Assembly: GCA_014695195.1 (NCBI GenBank)
Contig: JACJNW010000044.1
Span: forward strand, 124,001 to 188,000
Reading direction: 5' to 3'
Source of the DNA: Cyanobacteria bacterium FACHB-DQ100
GTDB taxonomy: Bacteria > Cyanobacteriota > Cyanobacteriia > Leptolyngbyales > Leptolyngbyaceae
DNA length: 64,000 bases
The notes under the pieces were generated by a model. The model had not been told where the DNA came from. It saw nothing but the letters and a program-made list of their open reading frames with translations, and did no database searches. The translations under genes were made by a program, and so were the position numbers. This document shows positions 8,345-16,193 of this stretch, piece after piece. The first letter of the stretch is position 1; the number at the start of each line of letters is the position of its first letter.

Positions 8345-8644
8345 TTAGCTGACAAACACAGGAATACTGGCTAACACTGAAGCCAAAAGACTCGGAATCA
8401 ATTGCATTGCAAACTGAAGCACAAAAATCGCCAAGATTGCCGAAAAATCAATCCCACCTAACGGTGGAATAATGCGACGAAAGAGGTTCAAATACGGATC
8501 AGTCAACTGGCTTAACACTGCGAAGGGCTGTTTATACCAGTCGATATTTGGGAACCAACTGAGCAAGATGCGGATAATCAGCAATGCAAAGTAAATTCCC
8601 AGAAATTGATTGATCGTTGTAATAAGCAAAATGGCTGGATTCAT
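8345..8644 (-). CDS. YggT family membrane protein
   Basis: A 99-residue protein with two hydrophobic segments (ILLITTINQFLGIYFALLII and SAILAIFVLQFAMQLIPSLL) flanking the conserved motif ILLSWFPNI...DPYLNLFRRIIPPLGGIDFS. This is the YggT/YlmG (plastid Ycf19) family, linked in plastids and cyanobacteria to nucleoid or thylakoid organisation and, in other bacteria, to osmotic tolerance. It is followed by its own terminator. Confidence 0.92.
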   Translation of the reverse strand: MNPAILLITTINQFLGIYFALLIIRILLSWFPNIDWYKQPFAVLSQLTDPYLNLFRRIIPPLGGIDFSAILAIFVLQFAMQLIPSLLASVLASIPVFVS

Positions 8645-8741
8645 ATCCTTTCCGTTTCCTTCTAATGTAGGGATCTACGATTCGCTCTCAGAACAGTTTA
8701 AGCGATCTTTTTTGTTCTTGTACTCTTGCTGCGGAGGCACG

Positions 8742-9071
8742 TCATTCTTCGCGGGTGGTTTCTCGCGCTCCGGGCAAATCGTTCTCAATCGCACGTCCAT
8801 TCACGTTGCCTAACTGCTGACGCACATCGTCGATCGCATCATTCAGTTGAGCAATCTTATCCTCTAAACCTCGACGCGCTAATTCAATATTTTGCTCGGT
8901 TGAGGGACGCATCCGGCGTTTTGGCTTGGGGAGTTCTGATTTGGCTTGAGTGTCTTCGGTTTCTTCTGCAAATCGTTGCGCGGTTACGACCGAGCCGATA
9001 ATCCCGCCAACAATGCCACCGACGATCGCACCCAGAACAAATCCACCAGAAAAATTATCTTGTTGACTCAT
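8742..9071 (-). CDS. Small glycine-zipper membrane protein of unknown function
   Basis: A 109-residue protein starting at the ATG at 9071 (MSQQDNF). One N-terminal membrane segment is rich in glycine (GGFVLGAIVGGIVGGIIGSVV), a glycine-zipper pattern. A basic linker (PKPKRRMRP) and a predicted coiled coil (ELARRGLEDKIAQLNDAIDD) follow. The layout resembles small membrane-anchored coiled-coil proteins common in cyanobacteria (YtxH-like), but I recognise no specific function. It lies between yggT and upp on the same strand. Confidence 0.75.
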   Translation of the reverse strand: MSQQDNFSGGFVLGAIVGGIVGGIIGSVVTAQRFAEETEDTQAKSELPKPKRRMRPSTEQNIELARRGLEDKIAQLNDAIDDVRQQLGNVNGRAIENDLPGARETTREE

Positions 9072-9118
9072 ACGGCGATCGTTCCTCAAACTCTATAAGA
9101 CTTCTATTGTATCGATCC

Positions 9119-9769
9119 TCAAGTCCCAAAGATCCGATCGCCCGCATCTCCCAAGCCAGGGACAATAAACCCGCGATCGTTCAGCACTTCATCAATCCCC
9201 GCCGTGTAAATGCTCAAACTTGGATAAGCCGCACCTAATTTTTGCAGGGCAGGTGGAGCTGCAACGACTGCAACAATTCGCACAAATGCCGGATCAATTC
9301 CACGCTGAGTTAATTCTTCCATCGCTCGAATTGAGCTTCCACCCGTTGCCAGCATCGGATCAACGATCAAAACTCGCGTTTGCGGATCAAAGCGATCGGG
9401 CAATTTATTCAAGTAGCAACTCGCTTCGAGCGTTTCTTCATTTCGCACCAGTCCCAGATGGTAGATCGATGCTAAGGGTAACAACGACTGTGCGCCATTC
9501 AGCAAACCGAGTCCAGCCCGCAGAATCGGTACGATCACGATCGGAACTTCAGAATTGACAAAGGTTGCCGGACAGGGAGCGAGAGGAGTTTCGATCGTGG
9601 TGTCGATCGTTGGCAACCATTCGCGCACGGCTTCATACGTGAGCCACCGTCCTAATTCTGTGATTGCACTGCGAAATATCGTTGAGGGTGTTTCAGCATT
9701 CCGAGCGACACCAAGCCAATGTTTGATCAGGGGATGGGGTGGAACGTATACACGCAGTTGCGGACTCAT
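9119..9769 (-). CDS. upp: Uracil phosphoribosyltransferase
   Basis: A 216-residue type I phosphoribosyltransferase that makes UMP from uracil and PRPP in pyrimidine salvage. The PRPP-binding loop is VLIVDPMLATGGSS near residue 130, and the uracil-binding C-terminal segment GIDEVLNDRGFIVPGLGDAGDR matches the family signature. The length is normal for bacterial Upp (~208-216). The start at 9769 gives the usual N-terminal phrase HPLIKHWLGVARN. It is probably transcribed alone; the upstream 316-bp gap separates it from the VapBC genes. Confidence 0.96.
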   Translation of the reverse strand: MSPQLRVYVPPHPLIKHWLGVARNAETPSTIFRSAITELGRWLTYEAVREWLPTIDTTIETPLAPCPATFVNSEVPIVIVPILRAGLGLLNGAQSLLPLASIYHLGLVRNEETLEASCYLNKLPDRFDPQTRVLIVDPMLATGGSSIRAMEELTQRGIDPAFVRIVAVVAAPPALQKLGAAYPSLSIYTAGIDEVLNDRGFIVPGLGDAGDRIFGT

Positions 9770-9890
9770 AAGCGCTCATCTTGAATAATCTGAATCATCA
9801 TACTCCTTACTGCTTCAATATTTTCGGTGATAGGTTGAAAAATTGCGCGATCGTCGCTGTCGATTTTATTGAAATACTTTCTCATTAGTG

Positions 9891-9920
9891 TTGACAAAGT
9901 TTTTCAACAAGCCGTATAGT
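9891..9920 (+). promoter_or_regulatory. Strong sigma-70-type promoter candidate
   Basis: TTGACA at 9891-9896 and TATAGT at 9915-9920 are separated by 18 bases. No protein gene starts downstream on this strand; the next element is a rho-independent terminator at 9952-9991, so the product would be a ~65-nt RNA. Confidence 0.65.
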
Positions 9921-9926
9921 AATTTT

Positions 9927-9991
9927 CAGTGTTCTCCTCTCTAGAGGATCGGCGGGCGCAAACAACGATGAGTTTTGCGTCCGATTTTTTT
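9927..9991 (+). ncRNA. Candidate ~65-nt small RNA in the left island repeat
   Basis: It is bounded by the promoter at 9891-9920 and a terminator. It contains a short hairpin CCTCTCTAGAGG and then the terminator hairpin GGGCGCAAA/TTTTGCGTCC with a T7 tail. A second copy of the body, without this promoter, lies at 13515-13570 downstream of the 88-codon gene. Confidence 0.5.
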
Positions 9992-10232
9992 ATCTATTAA
10001 ATTTATTAACAAGACGCGCAGGGCGAATAGCACTTAGCTTCCAGAAATTGGAGTCAAATTGTTAATCAGTTTGTGAGATGAGCCGCTACTCTAGCAGCAC
10101 GATCGGTAGACAGGTCTGAAAGGTTCTAAAATCCTGATCTGTTGTAAAGATAGAATCGTTGCGACGATAGGCAACAGCACAAATTAGAAAATCCGTATTC
10201 GAGCCTTGAATTCCATTGCGGCGGCAGGTGTT
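9934..10232. repeat. Direct repeat bounding the accessory island, left copy
   Basis: About 299 bp, aligning almost end to end with 13515-13806 at high identity by eye. It holds a terminator and the last ~147 bp of vapC. It begins at CTCCTCTCTAGAGGATCG and ends at GGCGGCAGGTGTT in both copies. Confidence 0.85.
9952..9991 (+). terminator. Rho-independent terminator, left repeat copy
   Basis: The stem GGGCGCAAA / TTTTGCGTCC is closed by a ~9-nt loop, then TTTTTTT. There is no T-run on the other strand, so it acts on plus-strand transcripts. Confidence 0.8.
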
Positions 10233-10481
10233 GAAAAATTCAGCAGCGGTTTCGTAGTCGTCTCGGAGAACCATTACGTCTGGAAAAGCTCGAAGATAGT
10301 CGCGTAGTCGCCTGAACTGTTCAATTGTGCGAAGCCCGGAGAGAATTTCTTGGCGAATGGCTCCGAGAATGCTGACCTCATCTTCAGTGATGAGTGTGCG
10401 AAGTCGATCGACGATTTCGGAATCAGGAGCATTACGACGCAAAGCCAGTGACCAAACAGAAGTATCAACAATTACGCTCAT
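10086..10481 (-). CDS. vapC: VapC-type PIN-domain toxin
   Basis: A 131-residue PIN-domain ribonuclease. Acidic active-site residues are visible: Asp in IVDTSVW near residue 6, Glu in IRQEILSG near 45, Asp in NTDFLICAVA near 98, and Asp in TTDQDF near 116. VapC toxins cleave tRNA or rRNA when free and are held inactive by VapB. The start overlaps the antitoxin stop by four bases, the standard translational coupling. The 3' end lies inside the left 299-bp direct repeat, and a degenerate copy of that end sits at 13656-13806. Confidence 0.93.
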   Translation of the reverse strand: MSVIVDTSVWSLALRRNAPDSEIVDRLRTLITEDEVSILGAIRQEILSGLRTIEQFRRLRDYLRAFPDVMVLRDDYETAAEFFNTCRRNGIQGSNTDFLICAVAYRRNDSIFTTDQDFRTFQTCLPIVLLE

Positions 10482-10678
10482 GGAGTTTGGCGTTGAGCTT
10501 TGTAGTCATAACTTTCTTCGTAGTCGATCGTTCCAAATAACTCGACGATTTTGCGACGTTGGCGGCGTTGAATGTACTCGCGTAGAGCGGTTTCGATGAC
10601 AGATTCTAGGTTCTGCTGTTCATCGAGTGCCAATGCTTCCTGAATTAGAGATTCATCCAGATTGAGCGAGTGAGTCAT
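10478..10678 (-). CDS. vapB: VapB-type antitoxin
   Basis: A 66-residue antitoxin. The N-terminus has the ribbon-helix-helix pattern of the VapB family (NLDESLIQEALALDEQQNLESVIETALREYIQRRQRRKI), which binds operator DNA. The C-terminal tail GTIDYEESYDYKAQ is acidic and aromatic, as expected for the toxin-neutralising part. It overlaps vapC by four bases. Autoregulation of the pair is expected for the family; I could not identify the operator. Confidence 0.9.
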   Translation of the reverse strand: MTHSLNLDESLIQEALALDEQQNLESVIETALREYIQRRQRRKIVELFGTIDYEESYDYKAQRQTP

Positions 10679-10719
10679 TGCTACTAGCGATGTTGTGATT
10701 GCTCTATCTTATCTGTGTT

Positions 10720-13089
10720 TCAAGACTGAGATTCGGATGATTGGAGGTTTTGAATTTCGGTGAATGGTAACAACAAAGTGCTTTCAATTTTCTCACGCAC
10801 ACCGCGACTAACATAGCAATCGCTATTAAGGCAATCAATTAATAATTTATTGGCATCATTATACTTTTTCTTCATCTTAATCTGCTCTCCCTGCATTTTC
10901 AAATTTTGAAAGTCAAATCGCCAGTAAAGAGCGATATTACGCTCCTGAACAATCACAGATCTCATCTGATCAACAACTACTAGTCTTTCTCTATATTTCG
11001 CTTCATCACTACCATGCAGTTCAATTATTTGTTGTAGAAATGGTTGAAGTTTTTGGTGAAGTTGTGGAGACAGCAGGCTGATAAAATTGGCTTGTTTTAC
11101 AAAGATAACTGCTGGAGAAAGAACATTTTGGGACTCGTCATCCCTTCTAACTTGTATATCAGTGTTCTGAAAGTCACTACAAGATGCCCAGTAAACGCAA
11201 CCATCCAGCAAGTTATCAAGAAGAAGTTCACTATGAGCAATAGACTCTGCATCTGGGCATGGCACATCAAATAATCGATGGTCAATAAGTCTTCCAATTT
11301 CGAGGATGTTTTCATCCATAGCGATAGAAAGCAATCGATCAATGGAGTGAAGCTCCGCATCACCAAGTGCGAAATAGAAGGCGCGAATAGCTGGCAGTTT
11401 GTATGGTGCTGCCACTGAGTTAGCTTTTTGTGCAACCCAAGCTAAAAATTGTTGAAGCTTTTCATCTTTAGATGCGCTTGTATCAATCTTTTTCTTCATC
11501 ATCAGGAGCAATTCATCTGCCTGCCGTATCATCCCTGCGGTTAACAAAAATACTTCTCTCCAACGTCGATCAAAAACATGATCAACTAATTTTGAATAGG
11601 CAGTTTTCTCTTTGATTTCCCTTGCAGCAAAATACTCTTGAAATGTGAGGTGCGAGAAAGAATAAATTCCTTTCGCTCGCTCTATTAATAAACCATGCTG
11701 CGCTTCAATTGAATTTAAAACCACTTCACTATCCAAGCGCAACATCTCCTCATTATCGGCAGCGTTTGGTAAGTTACGAATGAAACTTGCAATGTATGCC
11801 TCAATTGTCTTCTTCTTAAGAAAATACTCCTTCTTCTCGAAGGCTTTTAGTGCAATCTCACCCAGAAGATTCTGCTTAACATGTAAGGATAATTTCTTAT
11901 AGACTTGCTTCCGTTCAATGTTGCGCTTGACATCCCATTTTTTCATCAAAACGTCTACGCCGTCTTGATAAAGTTCTGATCGATTCGCTGAAAAATCTCC
12001 TGAATCTTCAAATACTAAGCACAAAAGTGTTAACAAGAGTGGGCTGGTAGCGAGTTCCTGGATTGGTGGATGAGCTTTTAGCTGCTCAAGAAAGCGGTCT
12101 GCTTTCACCTCATCTTCTCTAGTCTGAAACCATCTATTAGTAAAATATGCAATCTGCTCATTATCAAAATCAGCCACTTCGATTTCTGTAAATTGCTCAA
12201 ACGTATATTCACGGGCAGCAATTCGACAAGTCACAACAAATTGATTGCGATGGTAACGCTCTGAAAGCCTCTGAATCTGTCGCAGAACATGAGAAACATC
12301 AGTTTCTCGAACCTCATCCAAGCCATCAAGAAGAATCAGCGCATTTCCACGATCGAGCAATTCACGAATTGTCTCTGGCTCATCACATTCGAGATACAAA
12401 CCAATATATTTAAGGAGATCAGGACGTTCTTCAATCTCAGCAAACTCTTTTAAGGTGATGAAGATTGGGACTTGCTGCGGTTGAAACCTTCCACCGATAC
12501 ACTGAATTGCCAGATGTTTGAGAAACGTAGTTTTGCCCGCCCCAGGCTTTCCTAAAATCATCAGTTTGCTATATTGCTCAACCGCTTTTAACCCCGGAAT
12601 TGGTTTACCTTTCACTGCTCCCAAGCTAAACCTTTCTACGTTCTCGGCTGAGACAGTTTGCAACAGTTCTGATAGCTCTAACCGTCTGCGTCCAGTGATT
12701 TTCTCCAGGATGTTAACGTTCGTATAAATGTCATCCAAACCGATCGGTTGCGACATATCCAATACGCGCATCGTGCCACAACGCTTTTGCAAATGTGGTC
12801 TGATGTGATCGCGAAACTTCTGAACCATACCCATTGAAGTGTCGCTCATTCCATCTGGAGCAATCGATTGAGCAGCGATTCCTGTAATTTCTTCCCAATT
12901 TAAGCCAAGCTTCTCGCAAAGTTTGACGAAAATCCGTCGATCAACCTTTTCTCCTCGGCAAAACTTCTTTGACGTTGCTGGTTGACAAATATCGCCGCCC
13001 AATTCTTCTTGACTTAATTTTTGATGAGTCAGTGCATGAGCAATTTGCTCAACGCCCACGCAACACGCTTGCAGCGATCGACTTGCCAT
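10720..13089 (-). CDS. HTH-NACHT NTPase, STAND-type (candidate anti-phage sensor)
   Basis: About 789 residues. Residues 1-70 form a helix-turn-helix-like domain seen at the N-terminus of many cyanobacterial NACHT proteins (KLSQEELGGDICQPATSKKF, then VDRRIFVKLCEKLGLNWEEI). A NACHT module follows with Walker A ILGKPGAGKTTFL near 180, Walker B ALILLDGLDEV near 250, and the arginine region VVTCRIAAREY. Helical NACHT-associated segments follow (LATSPLLLTLLCLVFEDSG, YSFSHLTFQEYFAA). The last ~200 residues are an unidentified C-terminal sensor. Bacterial NACHT proteins are NLR-like and several protect against phage; that role is inference here. The ATG at 13089 (MASRSLQ) matches family starts better than the upstream codon at 13107. 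It sits beside VapBC between direct repeats. Confidence 0.88.
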   Translation of the reverse strand: MASRSLQACCVGVEQIAHALTHQKLSQEELGGDICQPATSKKFCRGEKVDRRIFVKLCEKLGLNWEEITGIAAQSIAPDGMSDTSMGMVQKFRDHIRPHLQKRCGTMRVLDMSQPIGLDDIYTNVNILEKITGRRRLELSELLQTVSAENVERFSLGAVKGKPIPGLKAVEQYSKLMILGKPGAGKTTFLKHLAIQCIGGRFQPQQVPIFITLKEFAEIEERPDLLKYIGLYLECDEPETIRELLDRGNALILLDGLDEVRETDVSHVLRQIQRLSERYHRNQFVVTCRIAAREYTFEQFTEIEVADFDNEQIAYFTNRWFQTREDEVKADRFLEQLKAHPPIQELATSPLLLTLLCLVFEDSGDFSANRSELYQDGVDVLMKKWDVKRNIERKQVYKKLSLHVKQNLLGEIALKAFEKKEYFLKKKTIEAYIASFIRNLPNAADNEEMLRLDSEVVLNSIEAQHGLLIERAKGIYSFSHLTFQEYFAAREIKEKTAYSKLVDHVFDRRWREVFLLTAGMIRQADELLLMMKKKIDTSASKDEKLQQFLAWVAQKANSVAAPYKLPAIRAFYFALGDAELHSIDRLLSIAMDENILEIGRLIDHRLFDVPCPDAESIAHSELLLDNLLDGCVYWASCSDFQNTDIQVRRDDESQNVLSPAVIFVKQANFISLLSPQLHQKLQPFLQQIIELHGSDEAKYRERLVVVDQMRSVIVQERNIALYWRFDFQNLKMQGEQIKMKKKYNDANKLLIDCLNSDCYVSRGVREKIESTLLLPFTEIQNLQSSESQS

Positions 13090-13239
13090 ACTCTCTGACC
13101 AGCACAATGCCCAATTTTACCATCTCATTCAAAGTTATCCCCAAGTCAACCCAAACTCATCCAGGTGAGAACCCTTGTAGAGCCTGAACTTTAGCTTCAT
13201 CTCCCTGATAGTAAGAGTGTCAATTACAGCCTGATGGTT

Positions 13240-13500
13240 ATGCACAAATCGACACCTTCTCTCTTTCAACAGGTCTTCTTCACCGTCGTTGCATTCACGC
13301 TGCTATCCGGTGGTGGAGCGATTAGCCTCGCAAGTCAATCCGAACTCACTCCAGAACAATCTCGTATTCTCGAAACGCTTGATACCACCTGGAAGATTGG
13401 CATCGGCACAATTTTTGGGCTTCTTGGCAGTCAAACACCGACATTACTCAACCCAAAACTTGAGACAGATGGGGATGAAGCAGATGAATCACATTCTTAG
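13240..13500 (+). CDS. Small two-segment membrane protein divergent from the NACHT gene
   Basis: About 86 residues from the ATG at 13240 (an in-frame ATG lies at 13234). A first hydrophobic segment covers VFFTVVAFTLLSGGGAISLA and a second, shorter one covers WKIGIGTIFGLLGS. Between them lies SELTPEQSRILETLDTTW, and the end is acidic. I recall similar small proteins in cyanobacteria but no assigned function. It shares a ~150-bp divergent promoter region with the NACHT gene and ends at a terminator inside the right direct repeat. A role as partner of the NACHT protein is possible but unsupported. Confidence 0.7.
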   Translation: MHKSTPSLFQQVFFTVVAFTLLSGGGAISLASQSELTPEQSRILETLDTTWKIGIGTIFGLLGSQTPTLLNPKLETDGDEADESHS

Positions 13501-13531
13501 TAGGGCTGTGTACCCTCCTCTCTAGAGGATC

Positions 13532-13570
13532 GACGGGCGCAAGAACGATGAGTTTTGCGTCCGATTTTTT
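13532..13570 (+). terminator. Terminator of the small membrane protein gene (right repeat copy)
   Basis: GGGCGCAA pairs with TTGCGTCC, followed by TTTTTT. It is homologous to 9952-9991 and lies about 30 bases after the stop codon at 13500. Confidence 0.8.
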
Positions 13571-13655
13571 ATCTATGAACAAGAGACGAAGGGCGAATAG
13601 CGCTTAGTTTCCAGGAATTGGAGTCGAATTGTTAATCAGTTTGTGAGATGAGCCG

Positions 13656-13806
13656 CTACTCTAGCCGCACGATCAGGAGACAGGTTTGAGAGATTCTGAA
13701 ATCCTGATCCGTTTTAGAAATAGAACTGTTGCGGCGATGGACAACAGCACAAATTAGTTAGAAAATCTGTATTCGAGCCTTGAATCCCATTACGGCGGCA
13801 GGTGTT
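13656..13806 (-). pseudogene. vapC 3'-fragment (degenerate)
   Basis: Matches the last ~49 codons of the intact vapC at 10086. Translated on the minus strand it keeps the C-terminal phrase ending VLLE-like, but a 4-base insertion at about 13756 (TTAGTTAG) shifts the frame and gives a stop. The 5' two thirds of the gene are missing: homology ends abruptly at 13806, 37 bases before a MITE-like element. It cannot make a functional toxin. Confidence 0.8.
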
Positions 13807-13842
13807 AACGGATGAGACGGAAATCCCCTCCCTGCTTCGCGG

Positions 13843-14020
13843 CTACCGTGTACACACAAGTCGTAACTCGCTTCGTTTGAGTCGGCTTTAGCCCCCTAAA
13901 TCCCCCAAAATGGGGGACTTTGAGCTCGGAGTTTTGGATCGAAGTCCCCCATTCATGGGGGATTTAGGGGGCAGAGGATTTCTGCGGTAACAGATCAATC
14001 AACTTGTGTGTACACGGTAG
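13843..14020. mobile_element. MITE-like palindromic element, copy B (178 bp) with flanking direct repeats
   Basis: The terminal inverted repeats are perfect over 18 bp: CTACCGTGTACACACAAG at the left and its complement at the right. The 11-bp sequence CTGCTTCGCGG occurs directly on both sides (13832-13842 and 14021-14031), as a target-site duplication would. The core has two hairpins with CCCCCTAAATCCCCCA-type arms. No open reading frame is present. Confidence 0.85.
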
Positions 14021-14159
14021 CTGCTTCGCGGAGGAAAGAGGGATGAGATGTTGCGGCAATGACAAATCGATGTCTTGAACAATGTGAAGCATTACTGAGT
14101 CCAGGACAAAAAGTGAGAACCTCTCTCATTACTTAACTCTCGCTCTCATCCTGACGCTT

Positions 14160-16064
14160 CTAGCCCGTTACGACCTCAGCCGATCGACGCGCTTGCACTT
14201 CCAGATAAACAAGCAGGGCATTCACATCAGCCGGATTCACGCCTCCAATTCGGGAGGCTTGCCCGATCGTCAGAGGGCGCACTTTAGACAGCTTTTCTCG
14301 CGCCTCCTTGGAAAGCGTTTCAATCTCGTTGTAATTTAGCGTTTCTGGAAGTTTGCGATTTTCTTGTCGGCTGATTTGTTCGATCTGATGTTGCTGGCGT
14401 TGAATATAGCCTGAATATTTGATATCAATTTCAGCGCCTTCTTTCTCAAACTCGTTTAAGTTCGCATTCCCTAAACCATAACGATGGAGATCAGCATAGT
14501 GAAACCCAGGACGACGCAAAAGATCGGCAAGCGTGATTGATCCTTTAATTGCTTGTTGTGTATTTTGTGCGATCGCTTTCCCGATTTCGTCATGTTCTTT
14601 GACTCGCGTTTCGTGCAATCGCTCTTTCTCTGCGGCGATGTTTTCTTGCTTTTGAGTAAACAATGCCCAGCGTCGATCGTCGATTAATCCTATTTCGCGC
14701 CCTAACGGGGTTAGGCGTTGATCGGCGTTGTCTGAGCGTAAGATCAATCGATACTCCGATCGGGAAGTCAACATCCGATAAGGCTCACGCAGATCCTTGG
14801 TGCAAAGATCATCGATCAGGGTTCCGATATAGCTCTGTTCACGCGGGAAGATCACCATTTCTTGATTGCGGCAGAATCGTGCGGCATTAATTCCAGCCAC
14901 TAACCCTTGAGTCGCTGCCTCTTCATAACCCGTTGTGCCGTTGATTTGACCTGCACAAAATAGACCGTTGATCTTCTTCGTCATCAAAGTTGGGTAACAC
15001 TGCGTTGCTGGAAGATAGTCATACTCCACTGCATAAGCAGGACGCAGCATCGCGCAGTTTTCTAAACCGGGGAGCGATCGCAGCATTTGCAGTTGAATTT
15101 TCTCAGGCAGTCCGGTTGAAAAGCCTTGAATATACAGTTCTGGAATGTCGCGTCCTTCTGGCTCGATAAAGATTTGATGGCTCTCTTTGTCGGCAAATCG
15201 CACGATCTTATCTTCAATACTGGGACAGTATCGAGGCCCCTTCGCATCCACCCAACCTCCATACACAGGTGATAGATGCAAATTCTCGCGGATAATCCGG
15301 TGAGTTTCGGCAGTGGTGCGCGTCAAATGACAATCCATCGGTTCGCGTTCGACCCAAACTTCTGGATCGAAGCTAAACCAGCGCACTTCTGGATCGCTCG
15401 GTTGGCGTTCTAGGACATCGAAGTTTACCGATCGGCGATCGACCCGCGCAGGTGTGCCTGTTTTTAACCGTCCGGTTTCAAAGCCGAAGCGATTCAGCGT
15501 CTCGGTTAAGCCGATCGCCGCAAACTCTCCCGCACGTCCCGCGTCCATCGACTTGTTGCCGACCCAAATCTTGCCGCCGAGAAACGTTCCGGTCGTCAGC
15601 ACAACCGCTTTGCACTCAAACGCCACACCGAAGTAAGTCTCAACGCCGATCACTTCATCGTTTGCGTTCAATACCAGATCCGTCGCCATGCCTTCTCGGA
15701 TCGTCAGATTTTCCTCATTCTCAACGATATTCTTCATCACGGAGGCATATTCGCGCTTGTCGGTTTGCGCTCGTAATGCCCACACCGCAGGGCCACGCGA
15801 CGAATTGAGAATTCGCTTTTGCAGATACGTGCGATCGGCGATTTTGCCAATCTCGCCGCCGAGGGCATCTGCTTCATGGACAAGCTGAGATTTTGCCGGG
15901 CCGCCAACTGCTGGATTACAAGGTTGCCAAGCGATTTTGTCGAGATTCAAAGTGAGCAGCAATGTCCGACAGCCTAAGCGTGCAGTCGCAAGCGCCGCCT
16001 CGCAGCCCGCGTGTCCGGCTCCCACAACGACAACATCATACGCATCAAGAAACTCTACGCTCAT
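14160..16064 (-). CDS. mnmG: tRNA uridine-5-carboxymethylaminomethyl(34) synthesis enzyme MnmG
   Basis: A 634-residue FAD protein that, with GTPase MnmE, modifies the wobble uridine of certain tRNAs. The FAD motif [17 protein letters not shown] is at the N-terminus. Family landmarks include [27 protein letters not shown], the NAD-binding [26 protein letters not shown], and the C-terminal helical domain with [27 protein letters not shown]. The length fits the family (~630). The ATG at 16064 ([15 protein letters not shown]) is favoured over an upstream codon at 16088. It is transcribed divergently from lexA. Confidence 0.97.
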   Translation of the reverse strand: MSVEFLDAYDVVVVGAGHAGCEAALATARLGCRTLLLTLNLDKIAWQPCNPAVGGPAKSQLVHEADALGGEIGKIADRTYLQKRILNSSRGPAVWALRAQTDKREYASVMKNIVENEENLTIREGMATDLVLNANDEVIGVETYFGVAFECKAVVLTTGTFLGGKIWVGNKSMDAGRAGEFAAIGLTETLNRFGFETGRLKTGTPARVDRRSVNFDVLERQPSDPEVRWFSFDPEVWVEREPMDCHLTRTTAETHRIIRENLHLSPVYGGWVDAKGPRYCPSIEDKIVRFADKESHQIFIEPEGRDIPELYIQGFSTGLPEKIQLQMLRSLPGLENCAMLRPAYAVEYDYLPATQCYPTLMTKKINGLFCAGQINGTTGYEEAATQGLVAGINAARFCRNQEMVIFPREQSYIGTLIDDLCTKDLREPYRMLTSRSEYRLILRSDNADQRLTPLGREIGLIDDRRWALFTQKQENIAAEKERLHETRVKEHDEIGKAIAQNTQQAIKGSITLADLLRRPGFHYADLHRYGLGNANLNEFEKEGAEIDIKYSGYIQRQQHQIEQISRQENRKLPETLNYNEIETLSKEAREKLSKVRPLTIGQASRIGGVNPADVNALLVYLEVQARRSAEVVTG

Positions 16065-16179
16065 AACTCTCTCGGACGATCGGTGCAATCTCTATTCTAG
16101 AGGGCAAGTTGAAACTCAAGCAGGATACCGGAAATCTTAGGGAAATCTAGAATTAGGCATAAAAATAAGATACCGTATA

Positions 16180-16193
16180 AGTACAAGCGTCCT
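16180..16193 (+). promoter_or_regulatory. Weak LexA-box-like sequence before lexA
   Basis: AGTACAAGCGTCCT resembles the cyanobacterial LexA box (RGTACNNNDGTWC) with two mismatches and touches the lexA start. Autoregulation is common in the family; the match alone is weak. Confidence 0.3.

Larger units (their letters stand above)
13515..13806. repeat. Direct repeat bounding the accessory island, right copy
   Basis: This is the second copy of the sequence at 9934-10232, 292 bp long, with scattered substitutions, small deletions and a 4-base duplication (TTAGTTAG). It has the same boundaries: CTCCTCTCTAGAGGATCG at the left and GGCGGCAGGTGTT at the right. Confidence 0.85.

Noticed and set aside
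9770-10085. tRNA or attachment site next to the NACHT island
   Set aside because: I found no tRNA-like arm sequences or integrase gene; the island edges are long direct repeats instead of short att sites.
15452-15888. Overlapping frames opposite mnmG as real genes
   Set aside because: They are antisense shadows of a clear MnmG coding sequence and show no domain or start signals.
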